From Microglena sp. YARC (taxonomy: Eukaryota > Chlorophyta > Chlorophyceae > Chlamydomonadales > Chlamydomonadaceae), in NCBI GenBank assembly GCA_022414725.1, contig CM039462.1:184366960-184430959 (forward strand): a stretch of DNA of 64,000 nucleotides. The letters run 5' to 3'. Both the position numbers and the translations under genes were made by a program. Below the pieces are notes generated by a model. The model made no database searches. It had not been told where the DNA came from and saw nothing but the letters and a program-made list of their open reading frames with translations. Position 1 is the stretch's first letter. Each line of letters begins with the position of its first letter. Shown piece by piece: positions 27,765 to 38,314 of the stretch.

Positions 27765-29340
27765 GATTGTGCAGACACCTATTTTTCAGTGTGTTTGTTT
27801 GTGAAAGATTCTCTACATTTTGACAGTTATTTTGAGTGTCCTCATGTGCAGACACCTATTTCTCAGTGTGTTTGTTTGTGAAAGATTCTCTACATTTTGA
27901 CAGTTATTTTGAGTGTCCTCATGTGCAGACACCTATTTTTCAGTGTGTTTGTTTGTGAAAGATTCTCTACATTTTGACAGTTATTTTGAGTGTCCTCATG
28001 TGCATACACCTATTTCAGAGAGTGTGTGTTTGTGAAAGATTCTCTACATTTTGACAGTTATTTTAAGTGTCCTCATGTGCAGACACCTATTTTTCAGTGT
28101 GTTTGTTTGTGAAAGATTCTCTACATTTTGACAGTTATTTTGAGTGTCCTCAAGTGCAGACACCTATTTTTCAGTGTGTTTGTTTGTGAAAGATTATCTA
28201 CATTTTGACAGTTATTTTGAGTGTCCTCATGTGCAGACACCTATTTTTCAGTGTGTTTGTTTGTGAAAGATTCTCTACATTTTGACAGTTATTTTGAGTG
28301 TCCTCATGTGCAGACACCTATTTCTCAGTGTGTTTGTTTGTGAAAGATTCTCTACATTTTGACAGTTATTTTGAGTGTCCTCATGTGCAGACACCTATTT
28401 CTCAGTGTGTTTGTTTGTGAAAGATTCTCTACATTTTGACAGTTATTTTAAGTGTCCTCATGTGCAGACACCTATTTTTCAGTGTGTTTGTTTGTGAAAG
28501 ATTCTCTACATTTTGACAGTTATTTTAAGTGTCCTCATGTGCAGACACCTATTTTTCAGTATGTTTGTTTGTGAAAGATTCTCTACATTTTGACAGTTAT
28601 TTTGAGTGTCCTCAAGTGCATACACCTATTTTTCAGTGTGTTTGTTTGTGAAAGATTATCTACATTTTGACAGTTATTTTGAGTGTCCTCATGTGCAGAC
28701 ACCTATTTTTCAGTGTGTTTGTTTGTGAAAGATTCTCTACATTTTGAAAGTTATTTTAAGTGTCCTCATGTGCAGACACCTATTTTTCAGTATGTTTGTT
28801 TGTGAAAGATTCTCTACATTTTGACAGTTATTTTAAGTGTCCTCATGTGCAGACACCTATTTTTCAGTGTGTTTGTTTCTGAAAGATTCTCTACATTTTG
28901 ACAGTTATTTTGAGTGTCCTCAAGTGCATACACCTATTTTTCAGTATGTTTGTTTGTGAAAGATTCTCTACATTTTGACAGTTATTTTGAGTGTCCTCAT
29001 GTGCAGACACCTATTTCTCAGTATGTTTGTTTGTGAAAGATTCTCTACATTTTGAAAGTTATTTTAAGTGTCCTCATGTGCAGACACCTATTTTTCAGTA
29101 TGTTTGTTTGTGAAAGATTCTCTACATTTTGACAGTTATTTTAAGTGTCCTCATGTGCAGACACCTATTTTTCAGTGTGTTTGTTTGTGAAAGATTCTCT
29201 ACATTTTGACAGTTATTTTGAGTGTCCTCAAGTGCATACACCTATTTTTCAGTTTGTTTGTTTGTGAAAGATTCTCTACATTTTGACAGTTATTTTGAGT
29301 GTCCTCATGTGCAGACACCTATTTTTCAGTGTGTTTGTGA
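27765..29340 (+). repeat. 77-bp tandem array, about 20 units
   Basis: Unit GTGCAGACACCTATTTTTCA continuing GTGTGTTTGTTTGTGAAAGA. Every unit contains CCTATTTTTCAG, a good match to a 3' splice site. Flanked by an upstream exon-like stretch ending AGAGGACAAAG/GTACAT and the SIM gene downstream. Confidence 0.95.
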
Positions 29341-29383
29341 AATGTGTGTATGCAGATGAGTGATTACAAGACCTGCATGCAAC

Positions 29384-29557
29384 ATGTCAGAACAACCGTG
29401 CATCATCGACATATCAAGGGACGATGAAGACATTGTTCTAGACTGTGTTGCAAGAATATGCAACCGCATTCTTAACGCACATGAGCCGTGCATCATATCC
29501 TTGCTATCGTCCGACGACGAGCCCGAGCCCGAGCCATGTCCGAGCCCGAGCCCATGT

Positions 29558-29589
<32 letters not shown>

Positions 29590-30036
29590 ATGTCCGAGCC
29601 CGAGCCCATGTCCGAGCCCGAGCCCGAGCCCATGTCCGAGCCCGAGCCCGAGCCCGAGCCTGCCTATCAGCCGGACCACACGTTTGAAGACGTAGCCGGG
29701 CTACTGGAGAGGACCGGGATATTGGAAACGTTCCTCGCAGGCGGGCCTACCCTGGCGACCATGTCCACCAGCTGGTGGACGTACTGGTTGTCGAACAATG
29801 CCCTTGACACCTGGTTCACTGGCGTTTGGACGAGGCATGAACAAAAGATGATGATCTTGAGTCTGCATCCCGACAAGGCCAACTCCTTGCGCGATGCGCG
29901 CATGACCGATGATGATCACAGGTGGATGGACAAACTGTCCCAAAACCTGAATGGAGCCCTCAACGAGGTGCACCACGTGATTCCATGCGAGATGTATGAA
30001 ATCCTATACTTGCTCTTTAATACTGAGTTGGCTTAA
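29384..30036 (+). pseudogene. SIM-like / J-domain-like protein, frameshifted paralogue of 38315
   Basis: It starts MSEQPCIIDISRDDEDIVLD, with a second motif [15 protein letters not shown]. One base is missing near 29535 (GAGCCATGTCC where the other units read GAGCCCATGTCC), shifting the Glu/Pro tract. The downstream frame then matches the intact paralogue to the stop: [20 protein letters not shown] and [17 protein letters not shown]. The 38315 gene shows the original arrangement. The GAGCCC hexamer tract is prone to both real slippage and base-calling error. Confidence 0.75.
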
Positions 30037-30082
30037 ATTGCTGCTTTTGGTTAGGTTTTCGAGCAGGACACACCTACGAGAA

Positions 30083-30163
30083 CCATGATGGCATGCAACT
30101 GCATCGTCACCATGATGGCATGCAACTGCATCGTCACCATGATGGCATGCAACTGCATCGTCC
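30083..30163. repeat. 27-bp tandem repeat, three copies
   Basis: ATGGCATGCAACTGCATCGT repeated three times between the SIM gene and a MITE; non-coding. Confidence 0.85.
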
Positions 30164-30235
30164 ACACAGATTTCTTGGCTCCGGGTGTCACATGGGAGTT
30201 GGCATGGCTTGACGTGTAATAAGGAATTTGCATGT

Positions 30236-30401
30236 AATGGGCGTTCCTGCCTCCCGGCCGATTTTGACTGGTTGCTAAACATGGTATGGAGCGGATTTGT
30301 GATTCCTTGGTGCTGATGTCTCAAGCTAGCGAGTCGTTCAGGAGGCTCTAAATCCTGATTATAAATTTAAAAAAATCGGCCGGGAGGCAGGAACGCCCAT
30401 T
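30236..30401. mobile_element. MITE family A, complete
   Basis: 166 bp, both ends intact, flanked by ATGT at 30232-30235 and 30402-30405. Confidence 0.95.
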
Positions 30402-30439
30402 ATGTACTAAATATCAGAATGCCATGTATGGCAACCAAC

Positions 30440-31034
30440 GCTTCTGTAAAATTCTTCAACCTGCTGCACCTTCTTCAACCTGCTGCACCTTCTTCAACCT
30501 CCTCCCCTGTCGCCATACTCCTCTGTAGATACCCCCCATCCCTCCTCCCCAGTCATCGTCGCTTGTTTTCTTGCGTTTTTCTTACCTTGCTGCTACACTA
30601 CACACAGTTTTTTACTGTGTTTACCATGGGGTTGCATGGGGCATGCGGTGTGTGCCATGTGGTTGCTGTGTGTGCCATGGGGTTGCATGGGGCATGCGGT
30701 GTGTGCCATGTGGTTGCTGTGTGTGCCATGGGGTTGCATGGGGCATGCGGTGTGTGCCATGTGGTTGCTGTGTGTGCCATGGGGTTGCATGGGGCATGCG
30801 GTGTGTGCCATGGGGTTGCGGAGCGGGTTTCGCGATTTATTTATTCTTCCATTCTTTCATTATTTCATTCACAAAACCCATTCACCACATCAATAAATCC
30901 CTACTTATCCCCATTTGTTTCTTCACGTCCAATGTAAACACGATCAATATCATTGACTATTCATTGGTTCTTCATTTGATGACTACAACATTTAATTCCA
31001 CGCACTTGTACACTCAGGCACAACAATCAACATC
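30440..31034. other. Partial copy of chromodomain-gene exon 2 / intron 2
   Basis: 30490-30840 repeats the CCTCCTCCCCTGTCGCCATA tract, the CAGTCATCGTCGCT exon end and the GGGGCATGCGGTG intron repeats of 19270-19620 in the same order. The GTGAGT donor is missing (CTTGTTTTCTTGCG). No gene follows until 31035. Confidence 0.65.
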
Positions 31035-31883
31035 ATGGGATCCGTCCCATATCATGGGATCCCAACCGAGGTGTGGCTACACATAGCATCATTGACTGTG
31101 GACCGTAGCGGATCCTCAACGCCTTTTCCGTGGGCGTTGAGCCGCTCCATGCAAAAGGCAGCGTCGGAGACCACTGGGTACATGCGACATCTGTTGGTGA
31201 ATAGATTCCGCTCCATGCGGAATGCAGTTCGTGCCATGCAATCAATGGGAAACATGAAGTGCATACTCGCTTTAGTCCAAGATAACTCTGATGTCTCTCC
31301 CAAAGTAGCACGCTCTTGCATGCTCAGTGAGACTCGGGCGGCCATACACAGTGACGGGAGCATTGAAGCTTTGAGATGCATGCAAGAATACTGGAAGGAT
31401 GTCATCAATGACAATCTTGTCATTGAGTGCATGGGCCTGGCCATCAGACGCAACCGCCCAGACATCGTGAGGAGTTTCCTCATCACTGGAGGACCCGTGC
31501 GTCTCCGTCGGAACCTCTTCGACGACCCATTCATGATTGCCTGCAAGTTTGGGTACGCTGAGGTCGTGCAGATCCTACTGGACGCTAATGCGATAGACAG
31601 AACTGGCTACGCCGACGATCACTATGACAAGGCATTCGCCCACGGGCACATTACCATCATGCACATGCTATTCGAGAGAGGCCTCACTTCGTTTGACGCA
31701 TGTACAATGGCTAACATGGCATTCAGTGTACTTTTTCGTGATAAACCTTATGAGATCAGACAGGACGAGGAGGGTATTATGAGAGCCGCAGCACACGTCG
31801 TGAGCGTCTGCAACTGCAATGTGTGTATGTCGACCAAAAACTTGCAGTCGCAGATGCACGCCCTGGCGAGGCACCTGATGTAG
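31035..31883 (+). CDS. F-box-like / ankyrin-repeat protein
   Basis: 282 residues, MGSVPYHGIPTEVWLHIASL at the start (F-box-like helix). Ankyrin-type repeats follow from about residue 70 to 220 (MACK-like IACKFGYAEVVQILLDANAI, then AFAHGHITIMHMLFERG). The C-terminal CNCNVCMS cysteines are of unknown meaning. It is a single intact frame. It resembles giant-virus ankyrin proteins more than bacterial ones because of the F-box-like start. Confidence 0.65.
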   Translation: MGSVPYHGIPTEVWLHIASLTVDRSGSSTPFPWALSRSMQKAASETTGYMRHLLVNRFRSMRNAVRAMQSMGNMKCILALVQDNSDVSPKVARSCMLSETRAAIHSDGSIEALRCMQEYWKDVINDNLVIECMGLAIRRNRPDIVRSFLITGGPVRLRRNLFDDPFMIACKFGYAEVVQILLDANAIDRTGYADDHYDKAFAHGHITIMHMLFERGLTSFDACTMANMAFSVLFRDKPYEIRQDEEGIMRAAAHVVSVCNCNVCMSTKNLQSQMHALARHLM

Positions 31884-32623
31884 CTAGTGATTGTGGATTA
31901 TGAGGAGTGTGGCGCGCGATCATGATGAAATTGGAGTACCTATATCCCCAATGATTGGGTCTGTATAAAGTTAGACACATTGGTACTGGACTGGACATGA
32001 ACAATTTTCTAGGAGTGTTATATTTTCGCAAAATTCCACATTGCTCTTGTAGTTACATTTTTGTCCCACTTTATTTGAGAACAAACTGTTCCTAGTATTT
32101 ACACATAATGGGCGTTCCTGACTCCCGGCCGATTTTGACAATACAAGCTGCCAAGAATCAGCCAGAGATTTCGATGTACTGCCCTGGACGCGTCGGAATT
32201 TTCCGGTGGTGGGTTCAGAAGTTGCGCTGAAGTAAAGCCACGCCAGCCAGAGATTACGATGTATTGTGTCTGCTGGTTGATGTTACAATGTGCTGGTTGA
32301 TGTTCCTCGTTCCTCGCGGACTCCTGTGTGGGGGCTCCTCTTGGGGGAGGTAAAAGGGGCTCCGCCACTTGTTTAATGTGGTACGGACGACACAGTGTTC
32401 CGCCGTTTGCGTGAGGATGCCGGGGCTTTGAAGTTTTGTCAACGACTTCACCCGCATCCGATACTTTCTCTTTGCATTTTGTTAATTTTCTGCAATTCGA
32501 TGCGTTCATGCGGAGCGCGCCGGCCCACTCGATCCATTCATCAAGCGTCTGTTATTTTTTGTCGGAGGCCTCATTATTAATATAAAGCGACTATTTGTGT
32601 GTGTGTGTAATACACCTGTTGTC
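31884..32623. other. Intergenic with element fragments and GC-rich inverted sequence
   Basis: 32060-32085 has a Tc1-like end (GTCCCACTTTATTTGAGAAC), and 32107-32140 has a left-end fragment of MITE A. At 32300-32400 CTCCTCTTGGGGGAGGTAAA and GGGGCTCCGCCACTTGTTTA belong to a repeat also found at 37975-38080 and 50893-50925. GTGTTCCGCCGTTTGCGTGA recurs at 41544 and, altered, at 39008 and 45640. Confidence 0.6.
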
Positions 32624-32981
32624 ATGACTTCTACAGGCATTGTTCCCATGTCGATAAGCTATATGAATCGCACCGTCCACGTGCTCCGGAGTGACATGGC
32701 GCCAGACATAGTCATCAAGCTTCAAAGCCTGTCAAACCACACGGGACGCGTTTTGGACAGAGAATGTAGATGGTATCACAGTGTTCACACCTGAGCTGAG
32801 TGTGCATGATACAACAGATGTAACTACCATTAAGGCTGCGCGCGTGGAGAACACCTACATCATCGAGATTAATCGGTCATATGTCATCGCTTACTGCGGC
32901 ATTCAAATTCTAAGGATTTGCAGACAGCAGCAGCAAGCTATGTTTGTGTGCAACGGTTCCACTATGGATGCTACAACTTGA
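32624..32981 (+). pseudogene. Frameshifted paralogue of the 46262 gene
   Basis: The first frame (MTSTGIVPMSISYMNRTVHV then DIVIKLQSL) and, after a shift near 32770, the second (TPELSVHDTTDVT, then ENTYIIEINRSYVIAYCG and ILRICRQQQQAMF) together align end to end with the intact 120-residue protein coded at 46262-46624. The family is not one I recognise. The shift lies at GTATCACAGTG, not in a long homopolymer. Confidence 0.65.
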
Positions 32982-32994
32982 CATGGAGGATCGT

Positions 32995-33246
32995 ACAGTC
33001 AACGCTGTGTACGTCACACCTTACGGTGTATCACCTAATGGTGTAGCAACCCACGGGGCAGTGGAACACCAATACGATTTTGAATCAACAAATCTCGAGA
33101 CTGTCATGTTGCTTACATTCGCAAGTATTAGCCACTCTGATCAAACTTTTCAGCAATGTGTACAACAATCGACCGTCTTTCCAAGTTGTACATAGAGAAT
33201 TGTAATTGATTCAATATACTGTAACATTATTGACCGGTTTGAATGT
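32995..33246. mobile_element. Family B end block followed by repeat E
   Basis: TACAGTCAACGCTGTGTACG, the ACCTTACGGTGTA block and GGGGCAGTGGAACACCAATA, then family E from 33094 to TTATTGACCGGTTTGAATGT. Confidence 0.65.
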
Positions 33247-33256
33247 CCGTAGAGAA

Positions 33257-33607
33257 TTATAATGTATGCACAGGATTCACTCTTTGCCCCCCTGGTCTAT
33301 TTGCGCTAGTCAGTTGTTTCAATTCGCTGATTGTGACACTACATGCATCGAGAGCATCCTCTATGATGTCGAACCCCTTCTCCTGCGCCCACATCAGTGC
33401 TTGACGGCCGCAGAAGAGTCCATTGTCATCTCTGATGGCTGGCAATGAAGTCACCTGCCACACCGAGAGTAGTTCAGTCACGCAATATGTAAGGGGCTCA
33501 TCAAGTGCTATGATGCGAAACCCCATGACCTGTAGTGGATGTAATATATGGTTGTATGCTTCAATTGACGGACAAGAGGCAGATACGATGACAAATTTGT
33601 GTCCCAT
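33257..33607 (-). CDS. Thioredoxin/glutaredoxin-fold protein
   Basis: 116 residues from MGHKFVIVSASCPSIEAYNH. The pattern of a beta strand then ASCPSI (a single cysteine where glutaredoxins have CPxC), a TSLPAI cis-proline loop, GLFCGRQALMWAQEKG fits the glutaredoxin fold, a frequent giant-virus gene. With one active-site cysteine it would act as a monothiol type or be redox-inactive. An upstream in-frame ATG 43 codons earlier lies in Arg/Ser-rich sequence and is less likely to be used. The C-terminus (RVNPVHTL) abuts repeat E. Confidence 0.6.
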   Translation of the reverse strand: MGHKFVIVSASCPSIEAYNHILHPLQVMGFRIIALDEPLTYCVTELLSVWQVTSLPAIRDDNGLFCGRQALMWAQEKGFDIIEDALDACSVTISELKQLTSANRPGGQRVNPVHTL

Positions 33608-33955
33608 GGTGGTTGTTATTAATACATAAGCCAATATTTTGCAATCAGACGCGCACCGCCGACTGTAGCTTGCTTGCAGGTCTCCACCGAGAGAGGGGGG
33701 TGGATGCGTGCGAATGAATGCGAATCTGCGCAGCAAATGGAAAGAAAGTCACACCAAACAAACTTTGATATCCCCTAACTTTCTTGGCTGGTGTCAGAAT
33801 TGAACGATTCCAAAAGCGTCTCCCATGCAAACCCACCTATTGAATGCGTTTCCGCGGTTTCAGAATCGCGAGTGAACTTTGTGAAACTAGCAAGCCAAGT
33901 ATAAGGTGTGTCCCACTTTATTTGAGAACATATCGCTCTCTGGCAGATAAACAAT

Positions 33956-34285
33956 ATGTGCCTCACTCGCTCAAGTTTGCAGACATGGCGTGACACCTAT
34001 CCTACCAGCCACGCCATTCCAGATGCTGACATGGATGTAGCATTGCAGATGTACTCGAACCTATGGCCTACTCTTGACCATAGCAGACATTACTGCCTGA
34101 ACCCTTTGATCTTGGCTGCCGAGCTCCTAGAGCACGCTGGGGTGGGGCTCTACCCCAATGTTAAACGATTCAAGGGTGAGAAAGGTCGGCGTTACCAGTA
34201 CACAATAGAGCAAATGATCTTAACAGGAACCACTCATGGCATCGTTTTCAACGGGACAACTGTCGTAAACCTAGATTCTCGTTAG
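33956..34285 (+). CDS. Unknown small protein
   Basis: 109 residues, MCLTRSSLQTWRDTYPTSHA, with a plausible mixed composition (PLILAAELLEHAGVGLYPNV, MILTGTTHGIVFNGTTVVNL). No family recognised. A Tc1-like end (GTGTCCCACTTTATTTGAGA) is immediately upstream at 33908-33930, so the 5' end may have been replaced. 34286-34571 downstream holds no feature I recognise beyond a short direct repeat, TCTAGTTGACGTGGTTT. Confidence 0.45.
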   Translation: MCLTRSSLQTWRDTYPTSHAIPDADMDVALQMYSNLWPTLDHSRHYCLNPLILAAELLEHAGVGLYPNVKRFKGEKGRRYQYTIEQMILTGTTHGIVFNGTTVVNLDSR

Positions 34286-34571
34286 AAATTATGCGTTTCT
34301 TGTGTACTCAGGTGAATGTAGATAAGGGGGAAATCGTGTGTTTACTGTACTCAGGGTCAACATATTTGACGAAATGAACTTCGAGAACCTCTTCAACCTT
34401 CAACTACGTAACTTTTAAGTCAACAGTAGTTGCCTCGTTTGCTTTCCGAAAATAACTAATCTTCGAAACGCTGTCGATACCAAATGGTGGTCATGACAAG
34501 CAGAGCCCCCGTATTCATGAAAAAAATACAGAGAACGGTGTCTAGTTGACGTGGTTTTTAAGTGGCCACGT

Positions 34572-35123
34572 CTAGTTGACGTGGTTTCTCACGATGAAAG
34601 GCACGAGCACGTGACTGACCATGTGATTCCTTTTCCTCTGGAGGTGTTCGCGGTATCGCTCTGCGATCACTCGAACTGCCTTACTGACGCGCAGCCAAGA
34701 CATGCAAATCTTCTCGAAGAAGACCTCCTGGATTTCTGTATCAAAGTAAGAGATCGACAGTGTATCGGCGCCAAATAAGTCGAGGTTGATGTCCTTGGAT
34801 CCAGGTCGGATGATGAACAGCCTCTCCAGTATGCGGTAGATGGTAGATGGTTCTTCGGTCATACACAAGGCTTTCAGCGCAAACAACTTGTGTCTGTTCC
34901 TTTTGTCCATGTACAATTTGGAGTCATAGCATTCAGACATGTACATTCCATCGATTTTATGGTCCACGAACTTAGAGAACGCTGGGAAGGAAGCGTCTCC
35001 GAATGTGAACATCACAGGTGGAAAAGTGTATATGTTGTATACCAGATGCGGATCATACGGATCATGTGATTTGTATGCAGCATTAGCAAGTTGCAACCAT
35101 ATTTTCTCACCGACTGTTGACAT
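34572..35123 (-). CDS. Unknown 183-residue protein
   Basis: The start MSTVGEKIWLQLANAAYKSH is preferred. The longer frame begins MFHFTVPPTV, which is only the translation of a family B terminus at 35199-35228. It includes TFPPVMFTFGDASFPAFSKF (BTB-like or defence-protein-like in feel but not assignable) and a basic C-terminus (RYREHLQRKRNHMVSHVLVP). The frame is intact. Confidence 0.55.
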   Translation of the reverse strand: MSTVGEKIWLQLANAAYKSHDPYDPHLVYNIYTFPPVMFTFGDASFPAFSKFVDHKIDGMYMSECYDSKLYMDKRNRHKLFALKALCMTEEPSTIYRILERLFIIRPGSKDINLDLFGADTLSISYFDTEIQEVFFEKICMSWLRVSKAVRVIAERYREHLQRKRNHMVSHVLVPFIVRNHVN

Positions 35124-35198
35124 ATTAGTTAGATTTTGGATAGAGTTGGTTTGGTTGTCTTCTTGCTCAGATGGAAATGGTTTCAATTTTTTAAACCC

Positions 35199-35228
35199 TA
35201 CAGTCGGCGGAACAGTAAAATGAAACAA
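35199..35228. mobile_element. Family B element end
   Basis: TACAGTCGGCGGAACAGTAA then AATGAAACA, upstream of the 34572 gene. Confidence 0.8.
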
Positions 35229-35236
35229 TGACTTAC

Positions 35237-35403
35237 AATGGGCGTTCCTGCCTCCCGGCCGATTTTGACTGGTTCCTAAACATGGTATGGAGCGGAATTG
35301 TGATTCCTTGGTGCTTAATGTCTCAAGCTAGCGAGTCGTTCAAGAGGCTCTGAATCCTGATTAGAAATTTTAAAAAATCGTCCGGGAGGCAGGAACGCCC
35401 ATT
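35237..35403. mobile_element. MITE family A, complete
   Basis: 167 bp flanked by TTAC at 35233-35236 and 35404-35407. Confidence 0.95.
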
Positions 35404-35473
35404 TTACCTCTTCAACCTGCTGCACCCCCCCCCAACGTTTCCCAAAAGCAACGATCTGCAGTCTGGATGATTA

Positions 35474-35504
35474 TAAGGTGTCCCACTTTATTTGAGAACA
35501 ACTG
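35474..35504. mobile_element. Tc1-like terminal sequence
   Basis: GTGTCCCACTTTATTTGAGA followed by ACAACTGTA, the reverse complement of the end beside the 47.3-kb transposase apart from a few bases. Only this end is present. Confidence 0.7.
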
Positions 35505-35536
35505 TAAGGCACCACCGACAACTGTATGTTAGTCGA

Positions 35537-36545
35537 ATGCCGGCCTTCATTCCATTTCCCCGATCCAGCATTTCAGGAACGTCCTGAAAGAGTTGCCGTA
35601 CGTCTTCGGAAGCGCGATCCCGCAGACGCTCAAGTTCCGAGGCACGGTCAAACTGCACGGGACGCACTCGGACATTGTGAGGCACTTCATTAATGGAACC
35701 CCTGACTACGTCGACACCATTCAGTCTCGAAACAGAATCCTGTCAGTCGACAACGACAACCAAGGCTGCCACATGTTTCTGACTGCGAAGAAGTACTCCG
35801 ATCTGTTCGATCGTATCCAAGAGATCCATGGAGCAGATATAAGATCGAACATCGTCGTATGTGGCGAGTACTGCGGTAAAGGTGTGCAGAACAAGGTGGC
35901 CCTGTGTAAGCTCGCCAAGATGTTTGTGATATTTGCGATCAGAAATCGACTATGAATGGGTTGACATGACCAAGTACAGCACGGTGTTCTGTCAGGAGGA
36001 ATGGATCTTCAACATCATGAACTTTCCGACGTACGAGGTGGAAGTCGACATGAGCGACACGCAGCCCGCGCAAGACTACATGGCGGATCTCACGAACTCC
36101 GTGGATGCAGAGTGTCCGTTCGCGTACCAAATGGCCGGTGTCAAGGGTGGTGGCGAGGGCATCGTGTGGACGTGCGTGGACCACCCATCGTCTCGTCTGT
36201 GGTTCAAGACGAAGGGCAAGACGCATTGCACTGCCGTCACGAAGCAAGCGGTGCCTTCGCAGGCAGAGTACATCAAGACTGTTTACCGAGTTCGTCGAGT
36301 CCGTCACGACCGAGTCTCGGTTGAGCCAAGGTCTCGAGTGCCTGGTTGAACAGGCGTGGAGTTGCGGATACAAAGCGTCTCTGAGTTTTTCGTCATGGGT
36401 GTGCCGAGACGTGTTCAAGGAGGAAAGAGACACGATCGAAGAAAACGGATTCAATGTGAACGACGTTCGTAAGGCGTTGTACAGGAAAGCAGGGAACTGG
36501 TACAAACAACGGTGGCAACCGCATAACTCAATTTCTAGAGCATGA
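35537..36545 (+). pseudogene. Rnl2-like RNA ligase, multiply frameshifted
   Basis: Nucleotidyltransferase motifs appear in order across three frames: motif I KLHGTHSDI (lysine takes AMP), then VVCGEYCGKGVQ (motif III), EGIVWTC (motif IV) and LWFKTKGKTH (motif V), with a helical C-terminal part to NWYKQRWQPHN. RNA ligases of this type seal nicked RNA and are found in many giant viruses. Shifts lie near 35560 (run of four C; the partial copy at 61110 has five), 35940 and 36290. With every motif preserved, indel error or very recent decay is likely. A noisy copy of the 5' part is at 60940-61170. Confidence 0.7.
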
Positions 36546-36602
36546 ATAAGCGTAATTGTGCATGGTAAGTAAACTGAACTTAAGAGAAACCTGTTGTTTT
36601 CT

Positions 36603-36960
36603 ATGGCATCCAACAAGAGCATGGATGTCTTCACGTTCACATTTCCAAAATAATTTTGAGCATGTAGGGAAGGGGATGAGTGACTTTGATAATCGTTTGC
36701 GGCAGCTTGAGGCGGAACAGGCAAACCAGCGTCAGGAGATCCAAGCCTTACGGGATGCCACGTCCACCCAGATCCAGCGCCTGGACAAGGAGATCCAAGC
36801 CGTGCGGGATGCCACGTCCACCCAGATCGAGCGTGAGTTGGAAAGGGCATGGGCCGCGGCGTACCATGAACTGCAAGGGATGTTGACCGATGCTCAGTTG
36901 ACCCAAGTTAAACTGGCAACATTCGGCATGCACAAACTCACACCCCATCTTGCTTGTTGA
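36603..36960 (+). CDS. Coiled-coil protein, probable one-base shift near its start
   Basis: A frame from MSDFDNRLRQLEAEQANQRQ (36676) codes a heptad-rich coiled coil with a duplicated EIQALRDATSTQIQRLDK block, ending GMHKLTPHLAC. Upstream, MASNKSMDVFTFTFPK at 36603 stops at a run of four A; one more A would join it in frame through NNFEHVGKG to MSDF. I therefore give the longer span. Function unknown, likely oligomeric. Confidence 0.5.
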
Positions 36961-37158
36961 AAATCCTTGCTTGCAGGCATCAAGACTGTGTTTGAGGCCA
37001 AACGGTTGCTCGTGCGCAATATACACCAATCTCTAGGCGGACTTGTGGCCCTCTCCAATAATCGAGTATAAATGTTATGCCCACCAATGTTTGGTGAGAG
37101 ATTGTGATCCCCCCTGCCCATTCCCTCCCCAAGGCCACAGACCCCACCACACCTCTCC

Positions 37159-37871
37159 ATGTTGCACATCGCACGAGCAACATGCGGTAGCCAGGCTCTT
37201 AGTCGTCGTGCCACCCTATGCCACATTCGCCCCACGACCCCGGTATGCCCCCCTCATCCCGCGCCCACCCGCACTTTCGGCAGCACCATCCGCTTGTACT
37301 GGGATCAGAAGGCGCAATGCAGTGCCCAACAGAATGGGAGCGTGTCGGTTACCGGTCGGGAGGGGGGGAGTTATCAGATCCTTATGATGGCTGGGTGGAT
37401 GGAGTGTACTGCTTAGAGATGGGTGTGAGAGACTACGAGCTGGATCAATTTGGAGTGGTGTAACAATGCCGTGTATGCCAACTACTTCCAACATGCTATA
37501 CACGATGGGTTGGAGCGACTGGGTATTGACTGCGATGCCTATGCACGAGCAAACCTAGGGCTGGCAATAACTGACATGAGGCTGTCATACAAGGCTCCGC
37601 TTAGATCTAAGGACAGGTTCAGAGTGTTATCCGGGTGAGTCGAGTCACTGGCGCTCGTGCTGTCATGGACGAGGTCATTCTAAAGTCTGTGACGAATGGC
37701 GACGGTGAGGAAAAGGACATGGTGATCGCAAAATGCCAGGTCACTATGGTTGTACTGGATGGAGATTACAAGGCGACTAGGCTCCCTGCTGCGATCAAGG
37801 ATGTGTTTACAACGCTAATGCAAGAGGCAAGTGCCAGCTCAGGAGGGCACTCTGAACACTATATGTGCTGA
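37159..37871 (+). pseudogene. ALT-type hot-dog acyl thioesterase, frameshifted
   Basis: The segment EMGVRDYELDQFGVV, one extra T, then NNAVYANYFQHAIHDGLERL and LAITDMRLSYKAPLRSKDRF matches the plant/algal plastid thioesterase family (ALT/DHNAT-like) almost word for word around DQFGVVNNAVYANY, the catalytic loop. A second shift at TCCGGG (37636) leads to VTGARAVMDEVILKSVTNG and LDGDYKATRLPAAIKDVF. The N-terminus, MLHIARATCGSQALSRRATL followed by Pro/Thr-rich sequence, resembles an organelle transit peptide. Family enzymes release fatty acids or aryl acids from ACP/CoA in plastids. The best reading is a gene captured from a photosynthetic host, or a host gene itself. Confidence 0.75.
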
Positions 37872-38314
37872 GTGGTACGATACGCAGCAGGACATGTTGG
37901 TTTCAGGGATATCCCAAAAATTATGGCAGTCGCTGTCGTTAGGCATGGGAACTGTAGGCTCCCCTCCGGTCGCCCCACCGCTCGTTCCTCGCGGACTTCC
38001 CGTGGGGCTCCCCTCCGGGCGCCCCCGGTCGCTCCGCTGGGGAAGATGTGAAAGGGGCTCCGCCGCTTGTTGAATACAAGACCTCTCCGCTAAGGTTGAT
38101 GTTGTGGGTGAGGATGGACGAGTAGGATGCGCAAGCCACCGAGTTCCCTTGGCGGTGCGCGATATTAATGCGCCCGTCATTGTAGTTATCATCGAAAGCG
38201 CGTTCCTTAGTGTATTTCTCCTCGAAGTGCTTGTGAACAAAAATTGAAATGTTTCGCTCGATCTGTAATATCATATTATACTTCCACTTTGCCTTATCAT
38301 TTCTCAACTCAATC
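37872..38314. other. Intergenic with GC-rich inverted repeat
   Basis: 37970-38080: CCGGTCGCCCCACCGCTCGT and CGCCCCCGGTCGCTCCGCTG with GGGGCTCCGCCGCTTGTTGA, which can fold on itself. The same core is at 32300-32380 and 50893-50925. The rest is the probable promoter of the 38315 gene. Confidence 0.55.

Noticed and set aside
30571..30896. Cys/His-rich frames such as GACGVCH repeats (also at 19387 and 26095)
   Set aside because: They arise from the GGGGCATGCGGTGTGTGCC repeat in any frame and match intron 2 sequence.
35939..36850. 303-codon minus-strand frame
   Set aside because: Antisense to the RNA-ligase motifs, which are unambiguous on the plus strand.
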